Positions 63,898-64,000 of a DNA stretch of 64,000 nt are shown one piece after another (the first letter of the stretch is position 1; every line of letters starts with the position of its first letter). This DNA is from Prevotella amnii DSM 23384 = JCM 14753 (GTDB taxonomy: Bacteria; Bacteroidota; Bacteroidia; Bacteroidales; Bacteroidaceae): positions 1 to 64,000 of the forward strand of contig NZ_KB905270.1 of NCBI RefSeq assembly GCF_000378745.1. The letters are read 5' to 3'. The notes below the pieces were generated by a model that was not told the DNA's origin, made no database searches, and was given only the letters and a program-made list of their open reading frames with translations. Position numbers and translations under genes: made by a program.

Positions 63898-64000
63898 ATG
63901 TCGTATCATTTATCAACTTACACAACGCATTATAAAAATCTTATTTTTTTAGGTGTGCCTATCATAGTAGGGCAGTTAGGTAATATTATTTTATCCTTTG
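63898..64000 (+). CDS. MATE family efflux transporter, N-terminal part (cut by window edge)
   Basis: Only 34 residues are visible: MSYHLSTYTTHYKNLIFLGV, then PIIVGQLGNIILSF. The segment LGVPIIVGQLGNIIL fits the first helix of MATE multidrug/Na+-type transporters (consensus PxxxxQL or similar). The rest lies beyond the window. Confidence 0.7.
   Translation, partial: MSYHLSTYTTHYKNLIFLGVPIIVGQLGNIILSF

Noticed and set aside
1..64000. CRISPR array, prophage, rRNA or tRNA genes
   Set aside because: No regularly spaced direct repeats, no phage structural genes and no tRNA-like cloverleaf or rRNA segment were noticed; a tRNAscan-SE and minced run would settle this.

Overview
The window looks like a chromosomal segment of a low-GC Bacteroidales bacterium, most likely a Prevotella-like member of the Prevotellaceae. 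The evidence is the gene families (glycogen synthase of family GT3, DUF2795, DUF6175, FadL/TodX and PorT-type barrels, the long EF-Ts, a SAM-methyltransferase-like family seen in this phylum) and the many promoters of the Bacteroidetes type (TTG or TTTG, a 19-20 nt spacer, then TAnnTTTG) instead of classic -35/-10 boxes. Genus is inferred; no rRNA or tRNA gene was seen.

Region 1 (1-4630) is accessory DNA: the tail of a probable transposase, a minus-strand trio (three-unit repeat protein, GmrSD-like DUF262/DUF1524 nuclease, UPF0114 membrane protein), a compact group II intron with no reverse transcriptase inserted directly after a stem-loop, and a decayed gene.

Region 2 (4631-13568) is one minus-strand export operon that is visibly richer in G+C than the rest: TetR regulator, two ABC half-transporters, an RND/MMPL exporter, a LolA-like periplasmic protein and a DUF1302-like outer-membrane barrel. 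Its leader carries a strong promoter, a terminator hairpin before the first gene and a possible TetR operator.

Region 3 (14215-43232) is mostly core metabolism and information processing: nadBAC, glycogen synthase and phosphorylase, LolC/E-like permease, rbfA, an O-methyltransferase, aroQ, xerD, rplM-rpsI-rpsB-tsf with structured leaders, an FAH-family enzyme, ispF, a thioredoxin/TonB-C fusion, an ABC exporter, nadK, a DJ-1 family protein, ispD, recG, an M23/LysM peptidase and two glycosyltransferases.

Region 4 (43613-48240) is a five-gene envelope locus of poorly characterised exported proteins: a lipoprotein, a probable barrel protein, a paralogue of the lipoprotein, a DUF6175 protein and a further exported protein.

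Region 5 (48241-64000) carries housekeeping genes (DUF2795, PorT-like barrel, priA, FadL-like porin, PgpH-type HD hydrolase, gltX, waaA, zinc-ribbon protein, trpS, nhaA and the start of a MATE transporter). It also holds two copies of a related non-coding RNA, each with its own strong promoter and terminator, at about 48593-48787 (+) and 61852-62134 (-). This RNA pair, the ORF-less intron and the five-gene envelope locus are the most interesting items.
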